Assembly: GCA_025928335.1 (NCBI GenBank)
Contig: JAICJQ010000006.1
Coordinates: 1-55,391, forward strand
Length of the DNA: 55,391 nucleotides
Source: Gemmatimonadaceae bacterium
Lineage (GTDB): Bacteria; Gemmatimonadota; Gemmatimonadetes; Gemmatimonadales; Gemmatimonadaceae
Direction: 5' to 3'
Position 1 is the first letter of the stretch, and every line of letters starts with the position of its first letter. The notes under the pieces are model-generated. The model was not told the DNA's origin. It saw only the letters and a list, made by a program, of their open reading frames with translations, and made no database searches. This document shows, piece by piece, positions 7,899 to 18,037 of this stretch. The position numbers were made by a program, and so were the translations under genes.

Positions 7899-10814
7899 AT
7901 GCACACCGCAGAGCACCTCAACGCCGCGCTCGCCGGCCGTTACGAGATCGTACGCGAGATCGGCCAAGGCGGCATGGCCACGGTCTTTCTCGCGCGCGAC
8001 CTCAAGCACAATCGGTCGGTCGCGCTCAAGGTCTTGAGCTCCGAGCTGGCCGCTGTGCTCGGGCGCGAGCGTTTTCTCGCGGAAATCGAAGTCACCGCCA
8101 ACCTGCACCACCCGCATCTCCTGCCCCTCTTCGACTCGGGCGAGGTCGAGGGGCTGCTGTTCTACGTCATGCCATATATAGAGGGCGAGAGTCTGCGCGC
8201 GCGGCTCGAGCGCGAGCGTCAACTCTCGATCGAGGACGCGGTGCGCGTCGCCTCGGCAATCGGCAGCGCACTAGCCTACGCGCACCGCCACGGCGTGATC
8301 CATCGCGACATCAAGCCCGAAAACATTCTCCTCCATGACGGCAGCCCGATGGTCATGGATTTCGGCATCGCGCTCGCCGTTTCCAACGCCGGCGGCGCTC
8401 GGGTGACGCAAGCCGGCATCTCGCTCGGCACGCCGCAGTACATGAGCCCGGAGCAAGCCACGGGCGACCGACAGATCGACGCGCGGTCGGATATTTACTC
8501 CCTCGGCGCCGTGACCTACGAATTGCTTGCCGGTGAGCCGCCGCACTCAGGACCGACGGTCCAGTCGATCATGGCGAAGGTGATCGGCGACCGGCCACGC
8601 AGCCTGCGCGCGCTGCGCGACACCGTGCCCGACCACGTCGAGGCGGCGGTGATGCGCGCGTTGGCCAAACTACCGGCCGACCGTTGGGCGTCGGCCGCCG
8701 ATTTCGTGGACGCAATCACAGGCAGCAAAGCGATCGCCGTGATTGGGGCCGCCTCGCTCGCCTATACGGGAATCGTCAAGCCGCTGCCCATTCAGCCCGA
8801 GCGAGCACCGATCGTCACACGCCGCGGGCTGAGCATCGGCGCGGCCAGCATGGTGCTGGCGGTGGCAGCAGGAGCGGTGGGTGCGCTCGCGCTGAGCAAA
8901 CAGGCATCGGAGCCGCAGTCGCGCTTTCAGATCGATCTGCCTGACTCGCTCCGTTTGATGACTGGTGCTCACGCGCCGCAAGTTGCGCTGTCGCGCGACG
9001 GCTCACGCGCCGTCGTCTTCAACGAGAACAACGTTCCGGGCCCGCTCTACACCCGTCGAACCGGTGAGCTGCAGCTCGATGCGATTGCGGGGAGCGATTC
9101 CGCGTTCGGCGCGATACTCTCGCCGAACGGCAACGAAGTCGCCTATTGGATCACCCCGAGCTCATTGGGGGGCACCGGACGTTTGATGCGCATCAGCGTC
9201 GGCGGGGGCGCGCCGGTGAAGATCGCCGATTCGGCGACCGGGGCCGGGCAGGCCAGCTGGGGTGACGACGATCAGATACTGTTTCGTCGCGCAGACCGCC
9301 TGATGCTCGTGTCGAAGGATGGCGGTCCTGTACGGCTCGTCGCGCAGCCCGACACGACGCGCGGTCAGTGGGGGCTGGGGTGGCCCGACATGCTTCCCGG
9401 TAGCAAAGCGGCCCTCGTCACCATACTGCACGGGCGGGCGCAGGATCCCGACTCGCTCTACGTCGGCATGGTTTCACTGAGCGACGGAAAGGTGAAGGAC
9501 TTCGGATTTCGCGGACTCACGCCACGGTACGCGTCGGGACACCTGCTCTATGTCCGTCAGGACGGCCAACTCTTCGCGCGTCCGTTCGATCCGAAGAAAG
9601 GAAAGTTCACCGGCGAAGAGCGCGCGGTGGCCAAAGACGTGAGTTTCCGCAGCACCGGACTGGGGGGGGTCGCGTTCCAGCGCGGCGTCACCGACTTTTC
9701 GGTCGCGGAATCGGGCACCATCTTCTTCACCGAAGGCGGCCGACCTGTTGGGAACATCGTCGGCGGAAACCTCCGCACGATCGCCATACGCCGCCAGAAC
9801 GGTAAAAGCGATCCGGAAGCCCTTCCGGTACCGCGCCGGTTGTATGAGGAGCTCCGCGGATCGCCGGATGCATCGAAGCTCGCTCTCACGATTCGTGATA
9901 GCAGCAATGGATCTCGGAGCGACATCTGGCTGCTCACCTTCGCCTCGGGACAACTGCGGCCGTTCACGCGCGACGGGAAGAGCAGCCATCCGGTTTGGAG
10001 TCCTGACGGCTCGCGCATCATCTACCGCGTGACCGAACCGGGCTCGAAGCCCCTGCATCGGTTCTTCGCCGCACCCTGGGATGAGAGCGGGCCGGCCAGT
10101 CACATCGCGGGGCTCGACGGCGCGGAGTCGGTGGAATTTCCAGAACCGGGGGGCAAATATATCGCCATCGTCCGTGGGGACTCGACGGACGACGCATCTG
10201 GATTGACGAATTCAGACATTCTTATTGCACCGGTTGATTCCCCCGCCGCGGCGAGGCCATTCGCCTCGACCGGAATACGGGAACGCATGCCTCGTTTTTC
10301 GCCCGACGGCAAATGGCTCGCGTACGTCGGATACGAGCTCCCCAGTACGTCGGGAACCACGACCAATGGCGATGGAACGCTTTTGCTGCGCAGCGTGCCG
10401 GGGCCGGGAGCGGTCACGCAAGTCTCGATCGAAGCCGGGAACAACCCGCTCTGGTCGCGCGACGGACACACGCTGTTCTACTTCGCCGGCAACGCCGGGG
10501 CGCCGCTCGTCAGCGCGCGCATCGCCGCCGGGCGAGGGCCCGAGTCGCCCACACGTAGCGAGGTGTTCAGTCGTCCCGCCCCGCGAACGGGATTTGCCTC
10601 TCCCATCGCTCCCTGGACGACCGACATGCTCCGCAATGGTGACGTCGTCTACTTGACCGCGGGAACTCCACCGGCAGCCACGGGCGCATCGACCGCATCG
10701 GGCAGCACGGCCACATCGCCAACCCCTACTTCCGCTCCGGCGGTACCGGTTCCGCACCTCATCGCGATTCTGAACTGGCTCGCCGCCGAACGTGCGACGG
10801 CATCACGCAAATGA
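7899..10814 (+). CDS. Ser/Thr protein kinase with TM segment and TolB-like propeller (kinase 1)
   Basis: A 971-residue PASTA-less eukaryotic-type kinase. The Gly loop IGQGGMATV is at 21-29, the ATP lysine (VALK) at 44, catalytic HRDIKPEN from 135 (Asp 137), DFG from Asp 154, and the activation segment ends in 'GTPQYMSPEQ'. One membrane helix (~312-330, 'AASMVLAVAAGAVGALAL') separates the cytosolic kinase from an exported C-terminal ~600 residues. Those residues contain WD40/TolB-like strands ('SPDGSRI', 'SPDGKWLAYV', 'NPLWSRDGHTLFY') typical of propeller sensors. The predicted role is a transmembrane receptor that phosphorylates intracellular proteins in response to an extracytoplasmic ligand. 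Kinase 2 starts 12 nt after the stop, so the two are likely one operon. No clear Shine-Dalgarno is visible. Confidence 0.93.
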   Translation: MHTAEHLNAALAGRYEIVREIGQGGMATVFLARDLKHNRSVALKVLSSELAAVLGRERFLAEIEVTANLHHPHLLPLFDSGEVEGLLFYVMPYIEGESLRARLERERQLSIEDAVRVASAIGSALAYAHRHGVIHRDIKPENILLHDGSPMVMDFGIALAVSNAGGARVTQAGISLGTPQYMSPEQATGDRQIDARSDIYSLGAVTYELLAGEPPHSGPTVQSIMAKVIGDRPRSLRALRDTVPDHVEAAVMRALAKLPADRWASAADFVDAITGSKAIAVIGAASLAYTGIVKPLPIQPERAPIVTRRGLSIGAASMVLAVAAGAVGALALSKQASEPQSRFQIDLPDSLRLMTGAHAPQVALSRDGSRAVVFNENNVPGPLYTRRTGELQLDAIAGSDSAFGAILSPNGNEVAYWITPSSLGGTGRLMRISVGGGAPVKIADSATGAGQASWGDDDQILFRRADRLMLVSKDGGPVRLVAQPDTTRGQWGLGWPDMLPGSKAALVTILHGRAQDPDSLYVGMVSLSDGKVKDFGFRGLTPRYASGHLLYVRQDGQLFARPFDPKKGKFTGEERAVAKDVSFRSTGLGGVAFQRGVTDFSVAESGTIFFTEGGRPVGNIVGGNLRTIAIRRQNGKSDPEALPVPRRLYEELRGSPDASKLALTIRDSSNGSRSDIWLLTFASGQLRPFTRDGKSSHPVWSPDGSRIIYRVTEPGSKPLHRFFAAPWDESGPASHIAGLDGAESVEFPEPGGKYIAIVRGDSTDDASGLTNSDILIAPVDSPAAARPFASTGIRERMPRFSPDGKWLAYVGYELPSTSGTTTNGDGTLLLRSVPGPGAVTQVSIEAGNNPLWSRDGHTLFYFAGNAGAPLVSARIAAGRGPESPTRSEVFSRPAPRTGFASPIAPWTTDMLRNGDVVYLTAGTPPAATGASTASGSTATSPTPTSAPAVPVPHLIAILNWLAAERATASRK

Positions 10815-10826
10815 CCTGTTCGCGCC

Positions 10827-13631
10827 ATGGCTGACACCGACACTCCGCGGCGGACTGCCGAGCAACTCAGCGTAGCGCTGGCTGGTCGATACATCATCGA
10901 ACGAGAGATCGGCGCCGGCGGTATGGCGACCGTCTATCTCGCGCGGGACGTGCGGCACAATCGCAAGGTCGCCCTCAAGGTCCTCAAGCCCGACCTCGGC
11001 GCAGCGCTCGGGCCCGAGCGGTTCCTCGCCGAGATTCAGGTCACGGCCAATCTGCAGCATCCGAACCTCCTGCCGCTCTTCGATTCCGGCGAGGCACGCG
11101 CGGCGGATGGTGGATCGCTTCTCTTCTACGTCATGCCGTTTGTAGAAGGACAGACGCTTCGTGTGCGGCTCGATCGTGAAGGGCAACTTCCGGTCGACGT
11201 CGCGCTGCGTATCGCGAGTGATATCGCGAGCGCACTGGATCACGCGCATCGGCATGGCGTGGTGCACCGCGATCTAAAACCTGAGAACATCCTCCTACAC
11301 GAAGACCAGCCGGTGGTCATGGACTTTGGCATCGCGCTCGCCGTGTCCAACGCCGGCGGCGAGCGACTGACGCAGTTGGGTCTCTCGCTCGGGACGCCGC
11401 AGTACATGAGTCCCGAGCAGGCCACAGGCGATCGCGAGCTCGACGCGCGGTCGGACATCTATTCGTTGGGCGCGGTCACGTACGAAATGCTCGCCGGCGC
11501 TCCGCCGCACACCGGAAATTCCGTGCAGGCGGTGATTGCCAAAGTGATCATGGATCGACCGCTGAGCGTGCGCGCGACGCGGGAGATGGTGCCGGTCCAC
11601 GTGGACGCGGCGATCACCCGTGCGCTCGCGAAGCTTCCCGCCGATCGCTTCAATACGGTTGCCGAGTTTGCCCGAGCATTGACGCGTGAGCACGCGCTCG
11701 CGGTACGCGCCACGGATGCACCCGTCGCACTCGGCGCGAGCAACGCGGCGCCAGCTCTCGCATCGAGCAGGTTGGCCGGCGTCCTCGCCAACCCCGCGGC
11801 GCGTCGGGTGGCTGTCGGGTCCACATGGCTCGTGATGCTTGGCATAGCGGCCGCGGGCGGCGCGCTTGGAGCATTGGCCCTCGTGCGTTCGCCGGCCCCG
11901 CCGTTCGCGAAGTTGCCGATCGTGATGCCCGACACCGTCGGGTTGCCGGCGCTTGGTCGAGCGGTTGCAATCTCGCCGGACGGAACCCGACTCGCGCTGG
12001 TGGCATCGAACGGCACGTCGACAAAGCTGTTCGGCCGGCCGATGGCGGGTGTTTCGTTCTCGCCGCTGCACGGCACAGAAGGGGCGCGGGCGCCGAGCTT
12101 TTCGCCCGACGGCCAGTCGCTCGTGTTCGTCGCCAGCGGACGGCTCATGAAGGTGGCGGCGGAAGGAGGCGCGGCGCTGCCGTTAGCGGACTCTGTTGAC
12201 GGGCAGCCGAGTTGGGGTGGCGACGTCATTGTCTTCACGCGTCGCGGCTCACTGTGGGCGGTGCCGGCGGCGGGTGGCTCGGCACGCCTTGTGGCGCGGC
12301 CGGACTCGGCGCACGGGCAGCGTGCGTTTGCTTGGCCGGACATGCTCCCTGGCGGCAACAACGCAATCGTCACCATCGAGCGGACGGGCGGCGCGTCGCC
12401 GGACTCCAACCATATCGGCGTCGTGTCACTCACCGGCGGTCAGATGAAGGATTTGGGAATCGTCGGCACAGGCGGACGGTTTGCCGCGCCCGACCGCCTC
12501 GTTTACGCTACCGCCGGCGGTTCGTTGTGGACAGTTCCATTCTCGGCGCGCAAGCGCGCGACGTCCGGAGAGAAGCGTCTGCTTGCGGGCGACGCGTACG
12601 TGGATAGCACCGGCGCAGCCGACGTCGCCGCGTCGGCGAACGGAACCTTGATCGTCGGTCAAAGCGCCGGCGCGAGGATGACGACGGAGTCGCGTGTATC
12701 GTTGGCTGTCGTGGACCGCGGCGGCGCGGTCAAGGTGGCGGGGGCGCAGACCGGAGATTTCTATTCTCCACGCGTCTCGCCGGATGGCTCGCGCATCGCG
12801 CTCACGGCCCGCGAGCCTGGCGGTCAAACGGACGTATGGTATTTCGAGCCGGCCACGGGACAGCTCATTCCCGTGACGCGAAATGGGGTGAGCCACTTCC
12901 CGGAATGGATCGATGCTCGACGTTTGGTCTTCCGGGTCAACGTCGCCGGCGTGGGCCACTACGAGTCGATGCCATGGGATCACAGCGCGCCGGCGATGAC
13001 GTACCTCAGTGCGATTCGCAGCGCGATCGGCGCGGTCCACGACCTCTCGCTCGGCCCCGCCAACGGATATCTCGCGCTCATGCGGAATCGCCGGTTGACT
13101 GGAGCGGAGCTTCATCAGGATATCTGGATCGCGCCGATGTCGCACCCCGATGACCAGCGCGAGGTCGTGTCGACGAAAGCGAGCGAGCTGTCACCGCGTA
13201 TCTCGCCGAATGGAAAATGGCTGGCGTATACGTCCAACGAGTCGGGAGCGTTTCAGGTGTACGTACAGCAAGTGCCCGGACCGGGGACACGCATTCCGGT
13301 ATCGGTCGAGCATGGTATCGAACCCGTGTGGTCGCGCGACGGTAAGCAGTTGTATTACATCTCTCATGACCTTTTGTTGTCGGCGCACGTCGATGAGTCG
13401 AGCGGATTTCGCGTGACCAAGCAGGACACGCTCTTCTCCTTTGCCAAGCACGATTTCGTGGTGCATCCGCCGCTGTCGCGCGGGCCGGCGCTCGATTCGT
13501 ACGACGTGTTCGCGAACGGCGACATCGTGGTCTTGAAGCGCGGCTCGGCGGTGGAGCAGGGACGTTCGAGTCTTGTCGCGCTGCTCCACTGGCAGCAAGG
13601 GCCGGCGTCGACCGTGCCGAGCCCGCGCTGA
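10827..13631 (+). CDS. Ser/Thr protein kinase with TM segment and TolB-like propeller (kinase 2)
   Basis: A 934-residue paralogue of kinase 1. The Gly loop IGAGGMATV is at 28-36, ATP lysine 51, HRDLKPEN from 147 (Asp 149), DFG Asp 166, and 'GTPQYMSPEQATGDRELDARSDIYSLG' matches kinase 1 almost exactly. A single membrane helix lies at about 328-352 ('WLVMLGIAAAGGALGALALV'). The C-terminal domain has repeated 'SPDG' propeller strands ('SPDGTRLALV', 'SPNGKWLAYTSNESGAFQVYVQQVPGPG'). The kinase halves of 1 and 2 are far more alike than the propellers, which fits duplication followed by sensor divergence. The 3' neighbour, a CocE-type hydrolase 30 nt downstream with a strong GAGGAG ribosome site, may be part of the same transcript. 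Confidence 0.93.
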   Translation: MADTDTPRRTAEQLSVALAGRYIIEREIGAGGMATVYLARDVRHNRKVALKVLKPDLGAALGPERFLAEIQVTANLQHPNLLPLFDSGEARAADGGSLLFYVMPFVEGQTLRVRLDREGQLPVDVALRIASDIASALDHAHRHGVVHRDLKPENILLHEDQPVVMDFGIALAVSNAGGERLTQLGLSLGTPQYMSPEQATGDRELDARSDIYSLGAVTYEMLAGAPPHTGNSVQAVIAKVIMDRPLSVRATREMVPVHVDAAITRALAKLPADRFNTVAEFARALTREHALAVRATDAPVALGASNAAPALASSRLAGVLANPAARRVAVGSTWLVMLGIAAAGGALGALALVRSPAPPFAKLPIVMPDTVGLPALGRAVAISPDGTRLALVASNGTSTKLFGRPMAGVSFSPLHGTEGARAPSFSPDGQSLVFVASGRLMKVAAEGGAALPLADSVDGQPSWGGDVIVFTRRGSLWAVPAAGGSARLVARPDSAHGQRAFAWPDMLPGGNNAIVTIERTGGASPDSNHIGVVSLTGGQMKDLGIVGTGGRFAAPDRLVYATAGGSLWTVPFSARKRATSGEKRLLAGDAYVDSTGAADVAASANGTLIVGQSAGARMTTESRVSLAVVDRGGAVKVAGAQTGDFYSPRVSPDGSRIALTAREPGGQTDVWYFEPATGQLIPVTRNGVSHFPEWIDARRLVFRVNVAGVGHYESMPWDHSAPAMTYLSAIRSAIGAVHDLSLGPANGYLALMRNRRLTGAELHQDIWIAPMSHPDDQREVVSTKASELSPRISPNGKWLAYTSNESGAFQVYVQQVPGPGTRIPVSVEHGIEPVWSRDGKQLYYISHDLLLSAHVDESSGFRVTKQDTLFSFAKHDFVVHPPLSRGPALDSYDVFANGDIVVLKRGSAVEQGRSSLVALLHWQQGPASTVPSPR

Positions 13632-13661
13632 CGGCATTCTGATCGATTCTCGAGGAGCGTA

Positions 13662-15563
13662 ATGACTCGCCGCTATTCACGGCTCGCCCGCATGTTCGGC
13701 GCGACTTTCGCCGTCGTCGCGTTCCCGATAGCGCACGTCGCCGCACAGCAGCCCAGCGGCCCGATCTTCACGCACGAAGAAGTGATGATCCCGATGCGCG
13801 ACGGGGCACGCCTGCAAACGGTGATCGAGCGCCCGGTGAACATGAGCGGCCCGCTGCCGATTCTGCTCCGACGCACACCGTACGGTGTGCCGAGCGCGCC
13901 TCCTCCATTCGTGGTGCCCGCGCTCGAGCAGTTCATGACTGATGGATACATCTTCGTCATCCAGAACCTCCGTGGGCGGTTCAAGTCGGAAGGGACGTTC
14001 TTGCTGTCGTCAGCCGTCGACCTCGCCGACAAGTCGCCCAAGAATGTGAACGAGGCGACGGACGCCTACGACACGATCGATTGGCTCGTCAAGAACGTCG
14101 CGAACAACAACGGCCGGGTCGGCATCTACGGCGTGTCGTACGACGGGCTCACCGCCGGGATGACCCTGCTCATGCCGCACCCGGCGCTCAAGGCGATCAG
14201 CGAACAGGCGTCACCGGCGGATCAGTGGATGAACGACGACGACCATCGTTACGGCGCTTTACGCGAGAGCTATTCGTTCGAGTACGCGGTCTACGAGCAG
14301 GCCGACAAATTCAAGAACACGCATTTTGATTTCGACGTCTACGATTCGTACGACTGGTACTTGAAGCTGGGGCCCATCTCGAACATCAACACCAAGTACC
14401 TGCACGGCTCGATCCCCGCGTGGAACGCGATCGTCGCGCATCCGAACTACGACGCGTTCAACAAGCGCGAGGCATGGTACACGCAGATCAAGGGCTCGAC
14501 CGTTCCCAACCTCAACGTCGCCGGCTTCTGGGATCAGGAAGATCCGTGGGGGCCGTGGCAGATCTTCCATCAGGCTGAGAAGAACGATCCCGACCACACG
14601 AACTTCATGGTCGCCGGTCCATGGTATCACGGCTCCTGGCATACGCCGACCAACGACAGCATCGGCATCATCCCGCTGGGCGGCCATAAGACGGCGCGCG
14701 AGTTCCGCGAGAACATCGAGGCACCGTTCTTCCGCTACTACCTCCACGGCAAAGGCAGCAAGCCCACCTGGCGGGCGATGATGTTCCAGACGGGGTCGAA
14801 CACCTGGCGCACGTACGACAGTTGGCCGGTGAAGAACGCGACGCCGACGAATCTGTATTTGCACTCGGACGGCACGCTGTCCTTCGACAAGCCGGCCACG
14901 GCGAGCAAAGCGTATCGTGAGTATGTCTCCGACCCGGCCAATCCGGTGCCGTATCGCCAACGCCCCATCTCGCCGACGTACCCGGCGGGCGACTGGCGGC
15001 GTTGGGAAGTGGCTGACCAGCGATTCGTCGACGGCCGGCCGGATGTGCTCACCTACACGAGCGCGCCGCTCGATCGCGATGTCACCGTCACCGGCGCGCT
15101 GTCAGCCACGCTCTTTGCGTCCACCTCCGGCACGGACGCCGACTTCGTCGTGAAGCTGATCGACGTCTATCCGGAGAACGCGCAGCCGAATGCATGGAAC
15201 CCGGACATAGGGCCTGAGCCGGGCGCTTATGCGCGATCTCTCAACGGCTACGAGCTGCCGATCGCCATGGAGGTCCGGCGTGGCCGGTTCAATCAAAGTT
15301 TCGAGACGCCGCATGCGCTGGTCGCCAACGCGCCGAGCGAGTGGACCATCCCGCTGCGCGAGCATGACCACATCTTTCTCAAAGGGCACCGCATCATGGT
15401 GCAGGTCCAGTCGACCTGGTTCCCCGTGATCGACCGCAACCCGCAGAAGTTCGTGCCGAGCATCTACGAGGCGAAGGCGAGCGACTACGTGAAGGCGACG
15501 CAACGCGTTTACGCGACTCCGGCGCTTGCGTCGCACATAACGCTGCCGGTCGTCCGCCAGTAG
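13662..15563 (+). CDS. CocE/NonD family secreted hydrolase (X-Pro dipeptidyl-peptidase S15-like)
   Basis: A 633-residue alpha/beta hydrolase with a signal peptide ending near 'AHVAAQQ' (residues ~25-30). The catalytic core shows 'MRDGARLQTVIERP', 'LLRRTPYG', the nucleophile elbow 'GVSYDG' (Ser 159), 'PNLNVAGFWDQEDPWG' and 'VAGPWYHGSW', followed by the C-terminal jelly-roll domain ('VTGALSATLFASTSGTDADFVVKLIDVYPE', 'KGHRIMVQVQSTWFP') of the X-Pro dipeptidyl-peptidase C-terminal family. Members hydrolyse acyl, ester or proline-containing peptide bonds outside the cytoplasm; the substrate is unknown. GAGGAG lies 4 nt before the ATG. It probably works with the other exported peptidases of the window. 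Confidence 0.9.
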   Translation: MTRRYSRLARMFGATFAVVAFPIAHVAAQQPSGPIFTHEEVMIPMRDGARLQTVIERPVNMSGPLPILLRRTPYGVPSAPPPFVVPALEQFMTDGYIFVIQNLRGRFKSEGTFLLSSAVDLADKSPKNVNEATDAYDTIDWLVKNVANNNGRVGIYGVSYDGLTAGMTLLMPHPALKAISEQASPADQWMNDDDHRYGALRESYSFEYAVYEQADKFKNTHFDFDVYDSYDWYLKLGPISNINTKYLHGSIPAWNAIVAHPNYDAFNKREAWYTQIKGSTVPNLNVAGFWDQEDPWGPWQIFHQAEKNDPDHTNFMVAGPWYHGSWHTPTNDSIGIIPLGGHKTAREFRENIEAPFFRYYLHGKGSKPTWRAMMFQTGSNTWRTYDSWPVKNATPTNLYLHSDGTLSFDKPATASKAYREYVSDPANPVPYRQRPISPTYPAGDWRRWEVADQRFVDGRPDVLTYTSAPLDRDVTVTGALSATLFASTSGTDADFVVKLIDVYPENAQPNAWNPDIGPEPGAYARSLNGYELPIAMEVRRGRFNQSFETPHALVANAPSEWTIPLREHDHIFLKGHRIMVQVQSTWFPVIDRNPQKFVPSIYEAKASDYVKATQRVYATPALASHITLPVVRQ

Positions 15564-15595
15564 TATTCCAGACGAGAGGCTGCGGCGCGCCGCTG

Positions 15596-17107
15596 CTACC
15601 GCAGTCGCATGGTCGCCGACGTACGATATCGTGCTACTGGAATCCACTCCACCGCAACCAAGCTCGCCCCCGCGTACCAGTCATCGTCGCGCGGTGGGAC
15701 CGTGCGGCTGGCTGTCGCGAGTTGATCGAACGAGCTGGCGACCGAGATCCACGGCAGTACGAGCCAGCCCCCACCGCTACTGCTCGATGGGTGTTCGTCG
15801 AGTGGGATCGCCTCGCCTCGCGCGAAGTTCGCGACCATGAATTGCGGCATATGTCGACCGGCGAGCGGCGGGTTCACCGTATGGACATACACAGAAAGGC
15901 GTGCCGAATCGTGCGACACGCCGTAGATGCCGATGAACCTTCCGTCGCTCTCGGCGGACGCACCGTCGCGGAGCGGAAGTGTCGCCAACACGTGTGGTCG
16001 AAGCACGGTCACCATGCCGCTCAACGTGGCGGACGTCGCGCCTTGTTCCACAATCCGAGCATCCGCCGGCGCCGCCGAGAGTTGGCCCATCACCGCGAAG
16101 TTCAACGGCGAGATGAGCCAGTGTATCGGCCGGCCGATGTCGGGAAACTGCGGCCCCACCATCAGGGTGTCGTGAAACGGCGTCAAGGTTTGCGTACCGT
16201 GACTGCCCGATATCTCCGTCTGGTCGCGCGCGAACGCGAACGCGGTGGACGGTGAGGTGTCGCGGACGCTCACCATGAAGGGAAGGATCATCGACGTCGG
16301 TCCGGGCGCGCCGAATCTGAGGGAGAGACGCGGGCCCGTCGCGCGCGTCGCGACGTTCGTAAACTGAAATGTCGGTGCCGCCGTCGTTCCGATCAGCAGC
16401 AAGAGCGCGGTCGTCAGCCCGGCGGCACGCTCCGCGCGGCCATTCGTCCGTCTGCGATACAGCACTGTCGCGAGGATGACCGCGACCAATGGTGCCACCA
16501 CCGCGACTCCCGACGGTATGCTGCCGAACTCAAAGACCGAATCGAGAAATACGAACACCGCGAGAAGACCGCCGAGCAACGTCACAGCGGCCGTCACAAA
16601 CCCTTTCAGATCGGATGTGAGCGCTGCCGCGACAATGGTTGCCAAGAGCAGGGACAGCTGAATGATTCCAGCGTGGGCCAGGATGCTCCAGGCAGTAGGT
16701 GTCGAGACATGAAGCGCCTCGAGGACCGCCAACGCCGCCGCGAGCGACGGCACCAGGATCACCGCGAGCGCCAGAAGAAGCTTCGCGGCAAAAACCGCGG
16801 TTGGCGCGAGCGGTCGTGTCGTCCAGAACGAATCAGCCTGGAGCCAGCGGTCGGCCTGTACGAGAGCAGCGAGCGCGAGAACCCCCAGGACCACGGCGAC
16901 AATCGGCAGCCAAGTGACGACCAACTCCGACATCGAGAGGGTCTCGGTCGTGCCCGAACTTCCATGTGAAACGATCGGGCCGAATGCGCTCCGGGCCAGA
17001 AAGCCCCGCACCGAGATCGCAAGCGCGGCAAGCATGACGACGAGCGGCCAGCGGGCGTAGCGAAGATCCTTCGCCGAGACGTGTCCGACCTGCGCAATCC
17101 AGTTCAT
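15596..17107 (-). CDS. ABC-2-like transporter permease with large extracytoplasmic C-terminus
   Basis: A 503-residue membrane protein. The N-terminal half holds about seven to eight hydrophobic helices (for example 'WPLVVMLAALAISV', 'WLPIVAVVLGVLALAALV', 'LLLALAVILVPSLAAALAVLEAL', 'LLGGLLAVFVFLDSV', 'TTALLLLIGTTAAP'). The C-terminal ~260 residues are soluble and probably periplasmic. The ATG start at 17107 overlaps the stop of the ATPase gene by 4 nt (ATGA type), indicating translational coupling, so it is the membrane partner of that ATPase. The order gntR-ATPase-permease is that of ytr-like operons, whose exporters are often induced by cell-wall-active compounds; the substrate here is inferred only. 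Confidence 0.8.
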   Translation of the reverse strand: MNWIAQVGHVSAKDLRYARWPLVVMLAALAISVRGFLARSAFGPIVSHGSSGTTETLSMSELVVTWLPIVAVVLGVLALAALVQADRWLQADSFWTTRPLAPTAVFAAKLLLALAVILVPSLAAALAVLEALHVSTPTAWSILAHAGIIQLSLLLATIVAAALTSDLKGFVTAAVTLLGGLLAVFVFLDSVFEFGSIPSGVAVVAPLVAVILATVLYRRRTNGRAERAAGLTTALLLLIGTTAAPTFQFTNVATRATGPRLSLRFGAPGPTSMILPFMVSVRDTSPSTAFAFARDQTEISGSHGTQTLTPFHDTLMVGPQFPDIGRPIHWLISPLNFAVMGQLSAAPADARIVEQGATSATLSGMVTVLRPHVLATLPLRDGASAESDGRFIGIYGVSHDSARLSVYVHTVNPPLAGRHMPQFMVANFARGEAIPLDEHPSSSSGGGWLVLPWISVASSFDQLATASRTVPPRDDDWYAGASLVAVEWIPVARYRTSATMRLR

Positions 17108-18033
17108 GCCGCTACTCCCTCCGTTGGTCGTTGCGCTTCGCGCTCGGATCCCAGCGCGACAAAGATCTCGCGGAGTGTCGCATCGCGGAATTCGATCTGC
17201 CCCGCGGCGCCGAGCCGCGCGCGGACCATCGTCTCCGCCGCAGTGCGTGACTCGGCGCGCAGCACGAAGCTCAGCCGGCGGCCCGCGCTCTCCACCATCA
17301 TCCACTCAGCAGGGAGGCCGTCGGCAATCGTGGCCGCGCTGTCCGCCGGCAACGCGACCTCGACTCGCGTGAATTCCTCGCGGACCCGGTCCATCGGTGC
17401 CGAAAGCCGAATGGTCCCGCGGTCGAGGAACCCGATCCAATCGGCGAGCAGCTCGAGCTCACCGATGTCGTGCGAACAGAGCAGGATGGTGCAACCCTCG
17501 GCGCCGCTCGACGCGAGCAGTCCGCGCACGAGATCGTCCTTCACCAGCGCGTCCATGCCGGTGAACGGCTCGTCCATGATCAGCACCTCCGGCCGGGGCG
17601 CCAAGGCGCAGAGCAACGCGGCCTTCATGCGCTCGCCGCGGGACAACGTGCGGATCTTGCGTGCCGGATCGAGCGCGAAGCGATCGCGCAGCTCGAGCGC
17701 CAAGCTCCGATCCCAGGTCTCGTAGAGCGGGGCGAGATACTCCTCGAGCTGTGACAGCCGCATCCATTCGGGCAGTGCCTGTCCCTCCGCGACATAGCCG
17801 ATGCGGGCACGGTCGCGCGCCGACATGTGCGCCACGTTCGCGCCGAGGATCGCGGCACGGCCGTTCGCGGCGCGTCGCGAGCCCATCAGGATTTGCAGAA
17901 GCGTCGTCTTGCCGGAACCGTTCGGGCCGAGGAGCGCATAGAGCGCGCCCTCGGGAACGGCGAGGTCGACGTGGCGCAAAGCCACGACGCGCCCATACTG
18001 ATACGAGACGTTGTTCGCTTCGATCACGTTCAT
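17104..18033 (-). CDS. ABC transporter ATP-binding protein
   Basis: A 309-residue ATPase. Walker A 'GPNGSGKT' is at 36-43, the ABC signature 'LSRGERMK' near 133, Walker B 'VLIMDEPF' near 155, and the switch histidine in 'LLCSHDIGELE'. The C-terminal ~90 residues form the extra domain common in ABC-2/YtrB-like ATPases. It lies between the GntR regulator (4 nt gap upstream) and the permease (4 nt overlap downstream), so the three form one leftward operon. Confidence 0.93.
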   Translation of the reverse strand: MNVIEANNVSYQYGRVVALRHVDLAVPEGALYALLGPNGSGKTTLLQILMGSRRAANGRAAILGANVAHMSARDRARIGYVAEGQALPEWMRLSQLEEYLAPLYETWDRSLALELRDRFALDPARKIRTLSRGERMKAALLCALAPRPEVLIMDEPFTGMDALVKDDLVRGLLASSGAEGCTILLCSHDIGELELLADWIGFLDRGTIRLSAPMDRVREEFTRVEVALPADSAATIADGLPAEWMMVESAGRRLSFVLRAESRTAAETMVRARLGAAGQIEFRDATLREIFVALGSEREAQRPTEGVAA

Positions 18034-18037
18034 ACCC